This document shows, piece by piece, positions 33,775-43,368 of a stretch of 64,000 nucleotides of DNA. Made by a program: the position numbers and the translations under genes. Each line of letters begins with the position of its first letter. Within the stretch, counting starts at the first letter, position 1. The notes beneath the pieces are model-generated. The model was given only the letters and a program-made list of their open reading frames with translations. It was not told where the DNA came from and made no database searches. The DNA is taken from contig NZ_JQHM01000001.1 in NCBI RefSeq assembly GCF_000749845.1, positions 1,426,001 through 1,490,000 on the forward strand, written 5' to 3'. This DNA is from Pectobacterium betavasculorum. Lineage in GTDB: Bacteria; Pseudomonadota; Gammaproteobacteria; Enterobacterales; Enterobacteriaceae.

Positions 33775-34208
33775 AAAGCCTGAGAATGGGATGGTTTCGT
33801 TGGTTCACCGCCCTGGCAATAATGTGCAGTGCGATAGCCACTGCACAGGTCGATTTAAGCCAATCGCCGGAAGTCGCCGCCGCACAGCCGGGAAACAGCC
33901 GGATGCCAAAGCAGCAGGAGCGTATGGCGCTCAACTATGTCAACCAACCGCCGATGATTCCGCATAGCGTAGATGGCTATCAGGTCACCCCAAGCTTTAA
34001 CCGCTGCTTACAGTGTCACGGCGTGGAGAACTACCGTTCCACCAGCGCCCCCCGCGTCAGCCCGACGCACTTTGTCGACAGAGACGGCAAAGTGCTGAGC
34101 AATGTGGCACCTGCACGTCATTTCTGCCTGCAATGCCACGTGCCGCAGGCGGACAGTTCGCCGATTACTGGCAATACGTTCACCCCTTCTAAAGGCTTTG
34201 GACAGTGA
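33771..34208 (+). CDS. napB: Diheme cytochrome c subunit NapB
   Basis: ATG 33771 with GGGAG upstream gives 145 residues. A cleavable signal ends near SAIATAQ. Two heme-binding sites are present, RCLQCHGVE and FCLQCHVPQ, with other conserved histidines (PTHFVD, ARHF). It is the small electron-transfer subunit of periplasmic nitrate reductase and depends on the ccm genes for heme attachment. It lies between napH and napC. Confidence 0.95.
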   Translation: MKSLRMGWFRWFTALAIMCSAIATAQVDLSQSPEVAAAQPGNSRMPKQQERMALNYVNQPPMIPHSVDGYQVTPSFNRCLQCHGVENYRSTSAPRVSPTHFVDRDGKVLSNVAPARHFCLQCHVPQADSSPITGNTFTPSKGFGQ

Positions 34209-34216
34209 GGTTTGCT

Positions 34217-34819
34217 ATGAAACAGCCAGGAAAAGTAGGACGGTTGTTGCGCCAGCTATGGCAATGGTGGCGTCGCCCAAGTCGGCTGGCGCTGGGAACG
34301 TTACTGATTATCGGTTTCGCAGGCGGTATTTTCTTTCTGGCGACGTCCCAGAAAGGCATGGAAATGAGCAACAGCGAGGCGTTCTGCATCAGCTGTCATG
34401 AAATGCGCAATACCGTTTATCAGGAATATATGGAAACCGCGCACTACAGCAACCGCAGTGGCGTGCGCGCCACCTGCCCGGATTGCCACGTTCCGCATGA
34501 GTTTGTGCCAAAAATGGTGCGTAAGATTCAGGCCAGCAAAGAGCTTTACGGCAAAATAATGGGTACGATTGATACGCCACAAAAGTTTGAAGCACACCGG
34601 CTGACAATGGCGCAGAGCGAATGGCGGCGCATGAAAAATAACAATTCTCAGGAATGCCGCAACTGCCACAACTTTGACTACATGGACTTCTCAGGGCAAA
34701 AAACGGTCGCGGCGGAAAAACACAGCGAAGCGATTAAACTCGGTCAAACTTGTATCGATTGCCATAAAGGCATCGCACACAAACTGCCGGACATGCACGG
34801 CGTCAAAAGCGGGTTATAA
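34217..34819 (+). CDS. napC: Tetraheme cytochrome c quinol dehydrogenase NapC
   Basis: ATG 34217 with GAGG before it gives 200 residues, identical in length to E. coli NapC. One N-terminal anchor (LALGTLLIIGFAGGIFFLAT) is followed by four heme sites: CISCH, CPDCH, CRNCH and CIDCH. It oxidises membrane quinol and passes electrons to NapB/NapA. It is the last gene of the nap operon; the hairpin GGACGGC-GCCGTCC follows 23 bases later. Confidence 0.95.
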   Translation: MKQPGKVGRLLRQLWQWWRRPSRLALGTLLIIGFAGGIFFLATSQKGMEMSNSEAFCISCHEMRNTVYQEYMETAHYSNRSGVRATCPDCHVPHEFVPKMVRKIQASKELYGKIMGTIDTPQKFEAHRLTMAQSEWRRMKNNNSQECRNCHNFDYMDFSGQKTVAAEKHSEAIKLGQTCIDCHKGIAHKLPDMHGVKSGL

Positions 34820-34842
34820 CCCGCGTCTCCTTGTAACTCACG

Positions 34843-34860
34843 GGACGGCGTATGCCGTCC
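34843..34860 (+). terminator. Hairpin after napC
   Basis: GGACGGC pairs with GCCGTCC around GTAT, 23 bases after the napC stop. No T-tract follows (TCACCACA), so it is a doubtful intrinsic terminator; it may protect the 3' end of the nap mRNA. Confidence 0.4.
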
Positions 34861-34898
34861 TCACCACAAGCGGAAGTATCCGCCCCTTCCAAATCTGA

Positions 34899-35238
34899 TT
34901 GTTGTGAGTACAGTGAGGGTTTCGTGCGCAATAAGTAATGTGATTTTCTGCAACTCGCGTCGCACGCGCCCGACGCGGGGCGGCTCATCGCCGTCGCCCC
35001 GCGACCCCTGGCTTTTTGCGGTAAATCGCGCCGCTTCGCGGTGCCTTCGGCGCGCGTACCCGCTGTTCGGACCGTCTGCGACGCGCTCCCGGCACGGCGC
35101 AGACTTTCGCGGCGTCCATGCCGCTCATCCGGCGGCTACGCCCACCTCAGCGCAATTCTTTACGCTTGAAATCTTCACTGCAACAGTTGCAAAGAGTTAC
35201 CCTGCTCATTGCGCACGAAACCTTCACCGTAACAACAA
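34899..35238. repeat. 340-bp GC-rich element with terminal inverted repeats (MITE-like)
   Basis: The left end (34899-34935) and right end (35238-35205) are inverted copies: both begin TTGTTGT and share a 23-base block (GTGAGGGTTTCGTGCGCAAT...) with 21 matches; one arm has 3 extra bases. The interior is far richer in G+C than its surroundings, with a strong hairpin (CGCGGGGCG/CGCCCCGCG at 34974-35003) and no convincing gene. It fills the convergent napC-ccmI interval. It looks like a non-autonomous or repetitive element. No target duplication is clear. Confidence 0.62.
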
Positions 35239-35258
35239 AAGGGCGATATCTCGCCCTT
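35239..35258 (-). terminator. Terminator of the ccm operon
   Basis: AAGGGCGA pairs with TCGCCCTT around a four-base loop; on the minus strand it is followed by TTTTGTTGTT. It lies 29 bases after the ccmI stop. The T-rich tail belongs to the right inverted repeat of the adjacent element. Confidence 0.72.
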
Positions 35259-35287
35259 CTGCTATTGATGATGAAGATAAAAAGGAT

Positions 35288-36157
35288 CTACTTCCCCGTA
35301 GCCGCCTGCACCGACAGTGACGCTTTCGCCTGCGCCACGCTACGCTCGATGACCGCTCGGCGTGTGTCGTTTTGCGGAAGCAGTTTCAGCATTGTTTTCC
35401 AGGCCTCAATCGCGTCTTGATAGCGCTGGGCTTCATAGGCATTGAAAGCCAGCAGACTCAGCACGCGTACATTGGTTGAGCCGGAATTCAGCAGTTCATG
35501 CAGCATCTCGCTACCGCGCTGGCTATCACGCGGATCGGTGGAACGCGAAAGTAGGTCGGCATAGTCCAGCGCCAGATCCGTATTTTTCGGATCGAGAGAG
35601 AACGCTTTAGCAAACGCTTGTACGGACATGTCATAGTTATTCAGCAAGCCCGCAATACGCCCCAGCATCCACCAGTCTTGTGCATTATCTGGCTGCGCTT
35701 CCAGTTGGCTGCGTAGCCCCAGACCGAGACGCGCGACCTCTTCAATGGTCAGTGGTTCAGCATCGGGATCCAATGCCCGCTTCATCAGGTCCGGCGTTAA
35801 CGCCACAACCTGTTGCAATTCCTGCACCCGATTAACCGCAGACGTCTGCCAAAACACACCGCAACTGACGATGACCAACAACAGCACGCCCGGCAGTAAA
35901 ACCCAACGGCTCAACGGGCGCTGGTGTGACTTCGTACCGTCAGGAATATCCTGCAATAGCGTATGCTGGAGTTCTTCAACTAACTGAGCACGCTCCGGTT
36001 CATTGTCAACATCCCCATTAAGCTCACGCAGGCGATCGCGATACAGCGCCTGATTGATCGCATCACGATCGTATTCGCCCCGTGATGACCACGGCGCAAG
36101 CAGCAACGCGGACAGGCCAATCAGCGATAACACAATGATGGTTGTCAGTAACATCAT
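35288..36157 (-). CDS. ccmI: Cytochrome c biogenesis protein CcmI (TPR)
   Basis: The 289-residue protein has two membrane helices (about 3-21 and 85-103) separated by a cytoplasmic coiled loop, then a periplasmic TPR domain (LTPDLMKRALDPDAEPLT; WWMLGRIAGLLNNYDMSVQAF). CcmI delivers apocytochrome to the CcmF-CcmH ligase. In E. coli the equivalent region is the C-terminal half of CcmH; here it is a separate gene overlapping ccmH by 4 bases. It is last in the operon. Confidence 0.9.
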   Translation of the reverse strand: MMLLTTIIVLSLIGLSALLLAPWSSRGEYDRDAINQALYRDRLRELNGDVDNEPERAQLVEELQHTLLQDIPDGTKSHQRPLSRWVLLPGVLLLVIVSCGVFWQTSAVNRVQELQQVVALTPDLMKRALDPDAEPLTIEEVARLGLGLRSQLEAQPDNAQDWWMLGRIAGLLNNYDMSVQAFAKAFSLDPKNTDLALDYADLLSRSTDPRDSQRGSEMLHELLNSGSTNVRVLSLLAFNAYEAQRYQDAIEAWKTMLKLLPQNDTRRAVIERSVAQAKASLSVQAATGK

Positions 36158-36612
36158 TCCGATTTCTCCTCACGATCCAACAACATCTGCAAACGCTTTT
36201 TGTCCTGTTCGCTCATCGGTTCTTTGGCACTTTTAATGCGGCGCGTGCGCCGAATAATCATCGCAGCACCAGCAGTCAGAAACAGCGCAGGCAGTAGCCA
36301 TAGCAAGATCGTGAAAGGCGTGATCGGCGGTTCATACGTCACAAAATAACCGTAACGATCCACCATGTAATCGACAACCTGCTCTTTCGTTTGCCCTTGC
36401 TGCATGAGCTCATACACTTTCTGCCGCATATCTGAAGCAATCATCGAATTGGAATCGGCAATGCTGTTGTTCTGGCATTTCGGGCAGCGCAGTTGCATGG
36501 TTAATTCACGGAACTGTTGCTCCTGCGCGTCGTTGTCAAAACGTAATACCTCAGATGACGCCAGCACGCTAAACGACAGCAGCAGTGTACCAAGGAAGCT
36601 GATCACTCTCAT
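36154..36612 (-). CDS. ccmH: Cytochrome c biogenesis protein CcmH
   Basis: ATG 36612 gives 152 residues with a signal sequence (MRVISFLGTLLLSFSVLAS). The redox motif is LRCPKCQNNSI, and a C-terminal membrane helix (ITPFTILLWLLPALFLTAG) follows. CcmH reduces or binds the apocytochrome CxxCH cysteines before heme attachment by CcmF. It is the short form, without the TPR part, which is encoded by the next gene. Confidence 0.92.
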   Translation of the reverse strand: MRVISFLGTLLLSFSVLASSEVLRFDNDAQEQQFRELTMQLRCPKCQNNSIADSNSMIASDMRQKVYELMQQGQTKEQVVDYMVDRYGYFVTYEPPITPFTILLWLLPALFLTAGAAMIIRRTRRIKSAKEPMSEQDKKRLQMLLDREEKSE

Positions 36613-37166
36613 GCACCGCCCTCCTTGCTGTATTTTTCCCACAGCGGTTGCAGCGTGTCTTGCCACACCTGCATGTTGAGATCGCCCGCGTGGCGATAGC
36701 GAATGATACCTTTCCCATCGATCAGGAAGGTTTCCGGCGCGCCGTACACGCCCAGATCCAGTCCCAGCATGCCATCGCCGTCAAACAAGCTCAGCGCATA
36801 AGGGTTGCCTAACGTCTTCAACCATTCGACCGCTTTAGGACGTTCATCTTTATAGTTCATGCCCACGACGCGAATTCCCTGCGTCGCCAGCGTATTGAGA
36901 AACTGGTGCTCAGCCCTACACGTTGGGCACCAGGTCGCCCAGACGTTCAGCAGCAGCGGCTTGCCATCGCTCAACTCAGATTGGCTGTAAATCTTTCCCG
37001 GCTGATCCAGCGATTCAAGACGAAACGCAGGGATTGATTTACCAATCAGGGCAGACTCCAGCCGCATGGGATCGTCGCCGTCGCTGTTGCGCATCAATTG
37101 CCACAGCAAGGCAACGGCCAGCAGTAAAAACAGGGCGAGCGGGATTAACAAAATCTTACGGCTCAT
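36609..37166 (-). CDS. ccmG: Thiol:disulfide oxidoreductase CcmG (DsbE)
   Basis: The 185-residue protein has an N-terminal membrane anchor (ILLIPLALFLLLAVALLW). A thioredoxin fold follows with the active site WATWCPTCRAEH and the cis-proline loop YGAPETFLID. It reduces the CcmH/apocytochrome cysteines in the periplasm using electrons from DsbD. It overlaps both neighbours by 4 bases. Confidence 0.95.
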   Translation of the reverse strand: MSRKILLIPLALFLLLAVALLWQLMRNSDGDDPMRLESALIGKSIPAFRLESLDQPGKIYSQSELSDGKPLLLNVWATWCPTCRAEHQFLNTLATQGIRVVGMNYKDERPKAVEWLKTLGNPYALSLFDGDGMLGLDLGVYGAPETFLIDGKGIIRYRHAGDLNMQVWQDTLQPLWEKYSKEGGA

Positions 37167-39118
37167 GATGATGTCTCCCTAACCGCGCGACGCAGGCGAT
37201 AGCGAGGGTCAAACATGCACAGGATACCCCCTAACGCCATCAGCCCCCCGCCGTACCATATCCAGCGGATAAAGGGTTTGTAATACAGTCGTACCGCCCA
37301 GCTACCGTCATCTAACTGCTCGCCCAAGGCCGCATAGAGATCGCGCGTCACGCCCGCATCAATAGCGGCTTCCGTCATGACCGCGCCGCTGGTGTTATAG
37401 AAGCGTTTTTCCGCTTTCAGGATCGCCTCCTGCTTGCCGTTACGCGTGACCTCAATGGTTCCTTTACCACTGCGCCAGTTAGGTCCCACGACATCCTGCA
37501 CGCCTTGAAATGTAAAACGGTAATCATGAATTTGTATGCTGTCGCCTGCCCGCATCCGTACATCGCGCTCGACGCTATAATTCTGGCTGAAGGCAATACC
37601 GACCACCGTCACCGCCAGCCCAATATGACCGCACACCATGCCCCACTGGCTCAATGAGAGCTTGGTCAAACCGCGCAGTAAACCGTGACGCTGGGTGGAA
37701 CTGGTATGCAGCTCGTACACCGTTAAGAAGAATACCCACAGCGCCATCGATAGGCCGACCGCCGTCATGGCAACCAGCGAGTCCTGTAATAGCCACGGAA
37801 GCAGCAGCGACAACGCGGCAGTCACAACCAGCGCAATTAGCAGTAGCTTGCGCAGCTTTTGCGGCTCATCCCGACGCCAGCGAACCAGTGGCCCCACGCC
37901 CAACAGCAGAGCAAAAGGTGCCATTAACAGGGTAAACATGGTGTTGAAGAACGGTGCGCCAATGGAAATACTGCCCAAACCCAGTTGCTTATGCACCAAC
38001 GGCAACAGCGTTCCCAGCAGCACCACGAGCGTGGCCGCCATCAGAATCAGGTTATTGCCGAGCAGGAATGTCTCGCGTGACCAGAGCGAGTTCGTCACCC
38101 GCGCCCGCACACTATTGCCCTTGATGGCGAACAGCAGCAACGAACCGCCGATGACAATGACCAGAAATGCGAGAATAAACATCCCACGCGCCGGATCGGA
38201 GGCAAATGCGTGCACCGAAACCAGTACGCCGGAACGTACCAGAAAGGTACCCAACAGGCAGAGCGAGAATGCACCGATAGCCAACAACACCGTCCAGGCC
38301 TTAAAGCTGCCGCGTTTTTCGGTGACCGACAGCGAATGCAGCAGCGCCGTACCCACCAGCCACGGCATTAATGACGCATTTTCTACCGGATCCCAGAACC
38401 ACCAACCGCCCCAGCCAAGCTCGTAATACGCCCACCCTGAACCCAGCACGATACCCAACGTCAGGAATGACCAGGCCGCCTGCGTCCACGGTCGGGACCA
38501 ACGTGCCCACGCGCTGTCCAACCGTTCAGCCAGCAGAGAGGCAACTGCAAACGCAAATGCCACAGAAAACCCAACATAGCCCATGTAAAGCAGCGGAGGG
38601 TGGAAGATTAACCCAACATCCTGCAACAGCGGATTGAGATCGCGCCCGTCAATCGGGTAGTTCGGCAGCGTGCGCGTAAAGGGATTCGACGTCAGAATAA
38701 TGAACAACAAAAAGCCGACATTAATCATCCCCATGACGGCTAATACCCGGGCGACCGCATCCAGCGACATCCCCCGGCTGAATACCGCCACGGCAAAGGT
38801 CCAACCGCTCATCAGCAGAACCCAGAGCAGCAACGATCCTTCATGCGCGCCCCACGCCGCCGCCACGCGATACCAGACTGGTAACGCACGGTTCGAGTTG
38901 TTTGCTACATAGAGGACGGTGAAATCATTGATCACCAGCGCATGTACCAACACGAGGAAGGAAGCCAAAATGCATGCAAACAGCGCCCAGGCAAGAGGAC
39001 GCGCCAGCGCCATCAGGCGAGTATCCTGACGTGAAGCTCCCCATAGCGGATACACGCTGAGCAATAGCGCGACGCCCAGAGCCAGACAGAGCAGATAATT
39101 GCCCACTTCAGGCATCAT
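37163..39118 (-). CDS. ccmF: Cytochrome c heme lyase subunit CcmF
   Basis: The 651-residue multi-membrane protein has the tryptophan-rich heme-handling motif [18 protein letters not shown] and the family's [17 protein letters not shown] segment with conserved His (FHPPLLYMG). CcmF takes heme from CcmE and joins it to apocytochromes together with CcmH and CcmI. The start ATGATG overlaps the ccmE stop. A paralogue, NrfE, is encoded 4 kb away. Confidence 0.96.
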   Translation of the reverse strand: MMPEVGNYLLCLALGVALLLSVYPLWGASRQDTRLMALARPLAWALFACILASFLVLVHALVINDFTVLYVANNSNRALPVWYRVAAAWGAHEGSLLLWVLLMSGWTFAVAVFSRGMSLDAVARVLAVMGMINVGFLLFIILTSNPFTRTLPNYPIDGRDLNPLLQDVGLIFHPPLLYMGYVGFSVAFAFAVASLLAERLDSAWARWSRPWTQAAWSFLTLGIVLGSGWAYYELGWGGWWFWDPVENASLMPWLVGTALLHSLSVTEKRGSFKAWTVLLAIGAFSLCLLGTFLVRSGVLVSVHAFASDPARGMFILAFLVIVIGGSLLLFAIKGNSVRARVTNSLWSRETFLLGNNLILMAATLVVLLGTLLPLVHKQLGLGSISIGAPFFNTMFTLLMAPFALLLGVGPLVRWRRDEPQKLRKLLLIALVVTAALSLLLPWLLQDSLVAMTAVGLSMALWVFFLTVYELHTSSTQRHGLLRGLTKLSLSQWGMVCGHIGLAVTVVGIAFSQNYSVERDVRMRAGDSIQIHDYRFTFQGVQDVVGPNWRSGKGTIEVTRNGKQEAILKAEKRFYNTSGAVMTEAAIDAGVTRDLYAALGEQLDDGSWAVRLYYKPFIRWIWYGGGLMALGGILCMFDPRYRLRRAVRETSS

Positions 39119-39597
39119 AACCGTTTACCCTCTGCGCCAGCCGCGGGGGCATGACCGTGCTGCCCTTCCATCGCCGCTTTGATTTCCGGTGGCGTGTAGT
39201 TTTCATCATGCCGGGCAAGCACTTCTTTCGCCGCAATATGATCGTCGGTATCCAGAATGCCCTGCGCCACAACGCCTTGCCCTTCGCGGAACAAATCCGG
39301 CAGCATCCCGTTGTAAGTCACGTCCACTGAACCCTGTGCATCATAAACGGTGAAACGGACTTCCAGACTTTGGCTGTCACGACGTACGCTGCCCGGCATC
39401 ACCATACCGCCAACGCGCAAACGCTGCCCGATCGCCGGTTTTTCCTGCGTTTCATTTTTGCCGTAGAGAATTTCGCTGGGCGTATAGAAGAGATCGATAT
39501 TTGAACTCAGCGCATAGAGCGTCAGCGCTACCGTCACCACCGCGCCGCAGACAACGGCCAGAATGGCATAGAGGCGAGTTTTACGCGGTGCACTCAT
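39115..39597 (-). CDS. ccmE: Heme chaperone CcmE
   Basis: The 160-residue protein has an N-terminal anchor ([22 protein letters not shown]) and a beta-barrel domain. The covalent heme-binding His lies in [13 protein letters not shown]. It carries heme from the CcmABCD release complex to CcmF. The tail is disordered ([16 protein letters not shown]). Confidence 0.95.
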   Translation of the reverse strand: MSAPRKTRLYAILAVVCGAVVTVALTLYALSSNIDLFYTPSEILYGKNETQEKPAIGQRLRVGGMVMPGSVRRDSQSLEVRFTVYDAQGSVDVTYNGMLPDLFREGQGVVAQGILDTDDHIAAKEVLARHDENYTPPEIKAAMEGQHGHAPAAGAEGKRL

Positions 39598-39812
39598 TGC
39601 GCTACCTCCAACGCTGACTGACGCGCCGTACTCTTACGCTGCTCGCGCGCCTGCTGGCGGCGAATATCCCGCAGCAATGCACGACGGCCCAAAAGGGTAT
39701 GCCCGATCAACGCACTCAGCGGTAATAGCGTTAACACCACGGCCAGCCACACGTACAAGGCATAGCCGCCCATCGCAAAGAAATCTTGCCAACTCGTGAA
39801 GGCGATGTTCAT
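39594..39812 (-). CDS. ccmD: Heme exporter accessory protein CcmD
   Basis: The 72-residue protein has a single membrane helix ([21 protein letters not shown]) followed by a basic cytoplasmic tail ([18 protein letters not shown]). It stabilises the CcmC-CcmE complex and helps release heme-loaded CcmE. It overlaps ccmC and ccmE by 4 bases each. Confidence 0.92.
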   Translation of the reverse strand: MNIAFTSWQDFFAMGGYALYVWLAVVLTLLPLSALIGHTLLGRRALLRDIRRQQAREQRKSTARQSALEVAQ

Positions 39813-40549
39813 CGTGCTGCTCCTCCTTTATTGACCAGCGCAGTAACCCAAGGTGCATGGCGCTGCTGTACCAGTATCAAATTACGCAATCGCATGAGTG
39901 ACAACGTCACGAATAAACTCATAAAACCTAGCATCATAATTCGCAGCGGAAGACGCATGGCGGGATCGATGGTCTTCTGCATTTTTGTCGATCCCTGATG
40001 CAGGGTATTCCACCACTCGACCGAGAAATGGATGATGGGTAAGTTCACCACGCCCACCAGCACCAGAATGGCCGCGGCACGACCGGCAAGACGGCGATCG
40101 TCAAATGCGTTGTAGAGCGCGATGATACCGACGTACAGAAATAACAGGACGAGTTCCGACGTCAGGCGCGCATCCCAAACCCACCACGTTCCCCACATCG
40201 GTTTGCCCCAGGTGGCGCCGGTGGTCAGCGCAATAAAGGTAAACACCGCACCGACTGGCGCCATCGCCGCCACGGCAAGCTCCGCCGTTTTTGACTGACG
40301 AATCATCCCGACCAGCGCAAAGATTGCCATTACGGCATAAACGCCCATCGACCACACGGCAGCAGGCACGTGCAGGTACATGATGCGATACCCTTGCCCT
40401 TGCTGATAATCCACAGGCGCAAACCCGAACCCTAGCAGGCAACCGACGATCAGCAACGCGACGCTGATCAGTGCCACCCAGGGGATAAGCCTGCCGCAAA
40501 GGCCATAAAGGCGATCCGGCTGCGTAAGCTGATAGTTTTTTTTCAACAT
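39809..40549 (-). CDS. ccmC: Heme transporter CcmC
   Basis: Starting at ATG 40549 (LKKNYQLTQPDRLYGLCG) the protein has 246 residues; the frame is open 10 codons further up. Six membrane helices and the WWD motif (WGTWWVWDARLTSE) with flanking histidines bind heme. CcmC loads heme onto CcmE in the periplasm. A gap of 68 bases separates it from ccmB. Confidence 0.95.
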   Translation of the reverse strand: MLKKNYQLTQPDRLYGLCGRLIPWVALISVALLIVGCLLGFGFAPVDYQQGQGYRIMYLHVPAAVWSMGVYAVMAIFALVGMIRQSKTAELAVAAMAPVGAVFTFIALTTGATWGKPMWGTWWVWDARLTSELVLLFLYVGIIALYNAFDDRRLAGRAAAILVLVGVVNLPIIHFSVEWWNTLHQGSTKMQKTIDPAMRLPLRIMMLGFMSLFVTLSLMRLRNLILVQQRHAPWVTALVNKGGAAR

Positions 40550-40617
40550 AATCGTGTGCTCACTTTGCGTAAAACGCATCCCAACGGGACGACGAATGCG
40601 ATCCTGAGATCGGAAAA

Positions 40618-41274
40618 TTATTGTATGCTCACCCGCAATGCCGCCGCCGTGGCAAACGGGCTTAGGGTCGCGCTACCTGCCAGAAAAGCACCGAGTATCG
40701 CCAGATACCCGCCCACTGGCAGTTGCATCATCGCGGCCTCGACTGCCGCCGTAGCAAAAATCAACAGCGGTATGGTCAGCGGCAATACCAGCAGGCTTAA
40801 CAGTACGCCGCTGCGGCGCAGCCCGACCGTTAATCCCGCGCCGATAGCGCCGAGAAAACTCAGCGTTGGCGTGCAGAGCAACAGCGTTAACGCCATCACC
40901 CGCCAACCGTGGCAGTCCAGCCCAAACAAAAGCGCCGCCAGCGGCGAAAGCAGTAACAACGGCAACCCACTGACCATCCAGTGCACCACCACTTTCGCCA
41001 GTACCACCAACGGTAACGGCAACGGCAGCAACGTCAGCTGTTCCAACGAACCGTCCTGATAGTCATCACGGAAAAGGCGATCCATCGCCAACAGAGAAGC
41101 GAGCAGTGCAGCGACCCACACCACGCCCGGCGCCACGCGCATCAATAGCTGCGGTTCTGGCCCAATGGCTAAAGGGAATAAAATGATGACGATGAGGAAA
41201 AACCACAGCGGGTTGAGAATTTCGGCGTTATTACGTAGCGCGACACGCAGTTCTCGAGCAATCAGTCGTCGCAT
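40618..41274 (-). CDS. ccmB: Heme exporter membrane subunit CcmB
   Basis: The 218-residue protein has six membrane helices and begins RRLIARELRVALRNNAEILNP, as in CcmB. The charged DRLFRDDYQDGSLEQL loop is the coupling region for the ATPase. It forms an ABC complex with CcmA that drives release of heme-CcmE. Its start adjoins the ccmA stop. Confidence 0.94.
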   Translation of the reverse strand: MRRLIARELRVALRNNAEILNPLWFFLIVIILFPLAIGPEPQLLMRVAPGVVWVAALLASLLAMDRLFRDDYQDGSLEQLTLLPLPLPLVVLAKVVVHWMVSGLPLLLLSPLAALLFGLDCHGWRVMALTLLLCTPTLSFLGAIGAGLTVGLRRSGVLLSLLVLPLTIPLLIFATAAVEAAMMQLPVGGYLAILGAFLAGSATLSPFATAAALRVSIQ

Positions 41275-41894
41275 TATGGCATTCCCTCACTCGGAGTGAG
41301 CTGGATGCAGCGGATACTTTGAGCAAACGGACGTAGCGGCTGATGGGTGGTTAAAATAATAATGCCGCCGTGCGCAATATGGTGTTCCATACGCTGTGTC
41401 AGCATTTCGACGCCTGCCACGTCAAGCGCGGTCAGCGGTTCATCCAGAATCCACAGCGGCACGTCGGTGAGCCACAAACGCGCCAGCGCAACGCGCCGCT
41501 GTTGTCCTGCCGAAAGACGCGCCACGGGCACATCTTCATATCCTGCCAGCCCGACTGCTGCCAACGCCTGCCAATGTGCATCCTGATGCTGTTGCGGATA
41601 GAAGAAGCGCAGGTTTTCTTCACCGGTCAGGACGCTCTTGATGCCCGGCTGATGGCCTAGCCACAGAAGCTGCTGATTAAAATGCTCGCGGATACGATTG
41701 ATCCTCTGCCCCTGCCAGCAGATTTCTCCCGATTCGGGCGTCGCCAGACCGCTTAACATGCGCAGCAGCGATGTTTTACCTACCCCGTTGGCGCCAGCAA
41801 TCTGCACCATTTCTCCCGGTTTAGCCGTAAACGACAACGCGCTGAACAGCACATGCTCATCGCGTATGCAAACCACATCGCGCGCTTCTAACAT
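41274..41894 (-). CDS. ccmA: Heme exporter ATPase CcmA
   Basis: The 206-residue ABC ATPase has Walker [12 protein letters not shown], signature [14 protein letters not shown], Walker [13 protein letters not shown] and H-loop TTHQPL. With CcmB it powers release of heme-loaded CcmE. It is the first gene of ccmABCDEFGHI. The ribosome site TAGGAG lies before its ATG, and candidate regulatory palindromes lie 30-125 bases upstream. Confidence 0.96.
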   Translation of the reverse strand: MLEARDVVCIRDEHVLFSALSFTAKPGEMVQIAGANGVGKTSLLRMLSGLATPESGEICWQGQRINRIREHFNQQLLWLGHQPGIKSVLTGEENLRFFYPQQHQDAHWQALAAVGLAGYEDVPVARLSAGQQRRVALARLWLTDVPLWILDEPLTALDVAGVEMLTQRMEHHIAHGGIIILTTHQPLRPFAQSIRCIQLTPSEGMP

Positions 41895-41922
41895 CGGGGT
41901 GTACTCCTACTTTCTAATGCCA

Positions 41923-42020
41923 TATACCCTGGGTATAGAATAACATGGTGCCCTTACTCCCCCCTCTCGGGGGGCGTAACCCTAAAGAGTTAATCTTTTT
42001 TATTGAGATCAATAAAGTCG
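41923..42020 (-). promoter_or_regulatory. Candidate ccmA control region
   Basis: The 245-base gap upstream of ccmA has three symmetric sequences. TATACCCTGGGTATA (41923-41937) is a perfect odd palindrome made of two abutting NarL/P-like half-sites. A hairpin of CCCCCC/GGGGGG with a TCTC loop lies at about 41960-41975 and could end nrf transcription. Near 42000-42016, TTATTGAGATCAATAA is palindromic; on the minus strand it reads TTGATCTCAATAA, one good FNR half-site plus a weak one. No -10/-35 pair is certain. Confidence 0.4.
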
Positions 42021-42139
42021 GTGATTCCGGTTATCTCCGTCATCATGACGGTGTCAAAAGTCGTGTAGGAGCACAGCGTCTTGGTCATATTTTTATGCAG
42101 CCACCGAGACCGTTTCGTGCACCATAAGACCTTCATTCA

Positions 42140-42970
42140 CTATTTCTGGCTATTCTTTAGCAGCGTTGCCGTGTTGATCGCTTCGATCAATTGAGCGCGG
42201 TTAACCCGGGGGCTGTATGTATCCAACAGGCGCTGCCAGATCGTAATCGCACGTGCATAATCGGCCTTCATGAACGCATCAGACGCCAGTAGCATCAGCG
42301 CCGTGACTTCATTGGCGTCCAGCGCCAGCGCTTTATCGACCATCTCCTGCATAGGAGGCGTGACAACCTGACCAGACTGGTAATACAGCACCGTCGCCAG
42401 CGCCGAATACAACTCCGCACTGTCACCCTTCAGTGCAATCGCCTGCCGATAAGCGCGCAGTGCGTTGTCATAGGCGTTACGGTAAAGATAATATTCACCC
42501 AGCTCGGCCCAGAGAGCGCTATCACCCGGCGTGTTACGAATGTTGTCCTGCAAGGCAGCAAGCTGTTTTTCCTGCTGCTGTGCGTCGCTAAAATCACGTA
42601 GCGGATCGGCAAGCCGCTGGCGTTCCGCCTGAACCAGCACACCGCGCGGGCTCAGCGCATAGAACGCCGCACTGCTCAATAGGATAACGATGACCACAGC
42701 AACAACGGCGATAGTGGGCATCGGGCGCGGTGCGGAAGAAGAGGATAGCGTTAACGGCAAATCGTGAGCCAGTTCGCGCCCCAGCATCTTGGCTTCATGC
42801 TCAGAAAGGTGCTTCACTGCCTGTTCACACTGAAAATGCCAGATGCGTTCCGCTAAACGCGGTAGCTTTCCATCCCCTTCCGTATTGCGCAGGGGCAATA
42901 GCGGCCACAGCAGTCCAACACCGAGAACAAGCACAGCGACAGCGACGATCAGCACGTTTAGCAGACTCAT
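42140..42970 (-). CDS. nrfG: NrfG-like TPR protein with CcmI-like membrane part
   Basis: ATG 42970 overlaps the nrfF stop and gives 276 residues; E. coli NrfG has about 198. The N-terminal 110 residues carry two membrane helices (about 2-20 and 86-104) and a CcmI-like loop. The C-terminal TPR part ([56 protein letters not shown]) is clearly NrfG. It would guide heme attachment to the special CxxCK site of NrfA together with NrfE and NrfF. It is the last gene of nrf. Confidence 0.88.
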   Translation of the reverse strand: MSLLNVLIVAVAVLVLGVGLLWPLLPLRNTEGDGKLPRLAERIWHFQCEQAVKHLSEHEAKMLGRELAHDLPLTLSSSSAPRPMPTIAVVAVVIVILLSSAAFYALSPRGVLVQAERQRLADPLRDFSDAQQQEKQLAALQDNIRNTPGDSALWAELGEYYLYRNAYDNALRAYRQAIALKGDSAELYSALATVLYYQSGQVVTPPMQEMVDKALALDANEVTALMLLASDAFMKADYARAITIWQRLLDTYSPRVNRAQLIEAINTATLLKNSQK

Positions 42971-43368
42971 AGGTGCCCCCCTCGGTTCTGTCGCCGCATC
43001 ACCCGCCACGCAATCACCGCGATCGCTAACAGCAAAAGCAATGGCGTTAGCCAAAGGATGGCGGTTTGCATTTTAATTGGGGGGTTGTATTGAACAAAAT
43101 CGCCATAGCGCTGGTTCATAAACGCCATAATTTCTGACTTGTCTTTGCCCTGCTCCACCATGGAAAAAACCTCATGGCGCATGCTGACCGCCACGGGCGA
43201 GTTCGACTCCAGCAGGCTCTGGTTCTGGCACTGCGGGCAGCGTAATTCCCCAGCAATCGCCATCGCTTCCTGGCGCTGTGCCTGACTGGAAAACACCCAG
43301 GTATCGACCACCTGAGCCTGCACAGAAAAAGCCAGCAGCATAAAAAAGAGCATAGGATATTTAGTCAT
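42967..43368 (-). CDS. nrfF: Heme lyase accessory protein NrfF (CcmH-like)
   Basis: ATG 43368 gives 133 residues with a signal sequence ([17 protein letters not shown]). The redox motif is [11 protein letters not shown], and a C-terminal membrane helix follows ([19 protein letters not shown]). It is the CcmH paralogue dedicated to NrfA. It overlaps nrfE by 8 bases and nrfG by 4. Confidence 0.93.
   Translation of the reverse strand: MTKYPMLFFMLLAFSVQAQVVDTWVFSSQAQRQEAMAIAGELRCPQCQNQSLLESNSPVAVSMRHEVFSMVEQGKDKSEIMAFMNQRYGDFVQYNPPIKMQTAILWLTPLLLLLAIAVIAWRVMRRQNRGGHL

Noticed and set aside
34904-35320. 138-codon plus-strand frame in the GC-rich element
   Set aside because: It crosses both inverted repeats and the ccm terminator, is very rich in Arg, Ala and Ser, and has no ribosome site. 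The openness reflects G+C content.
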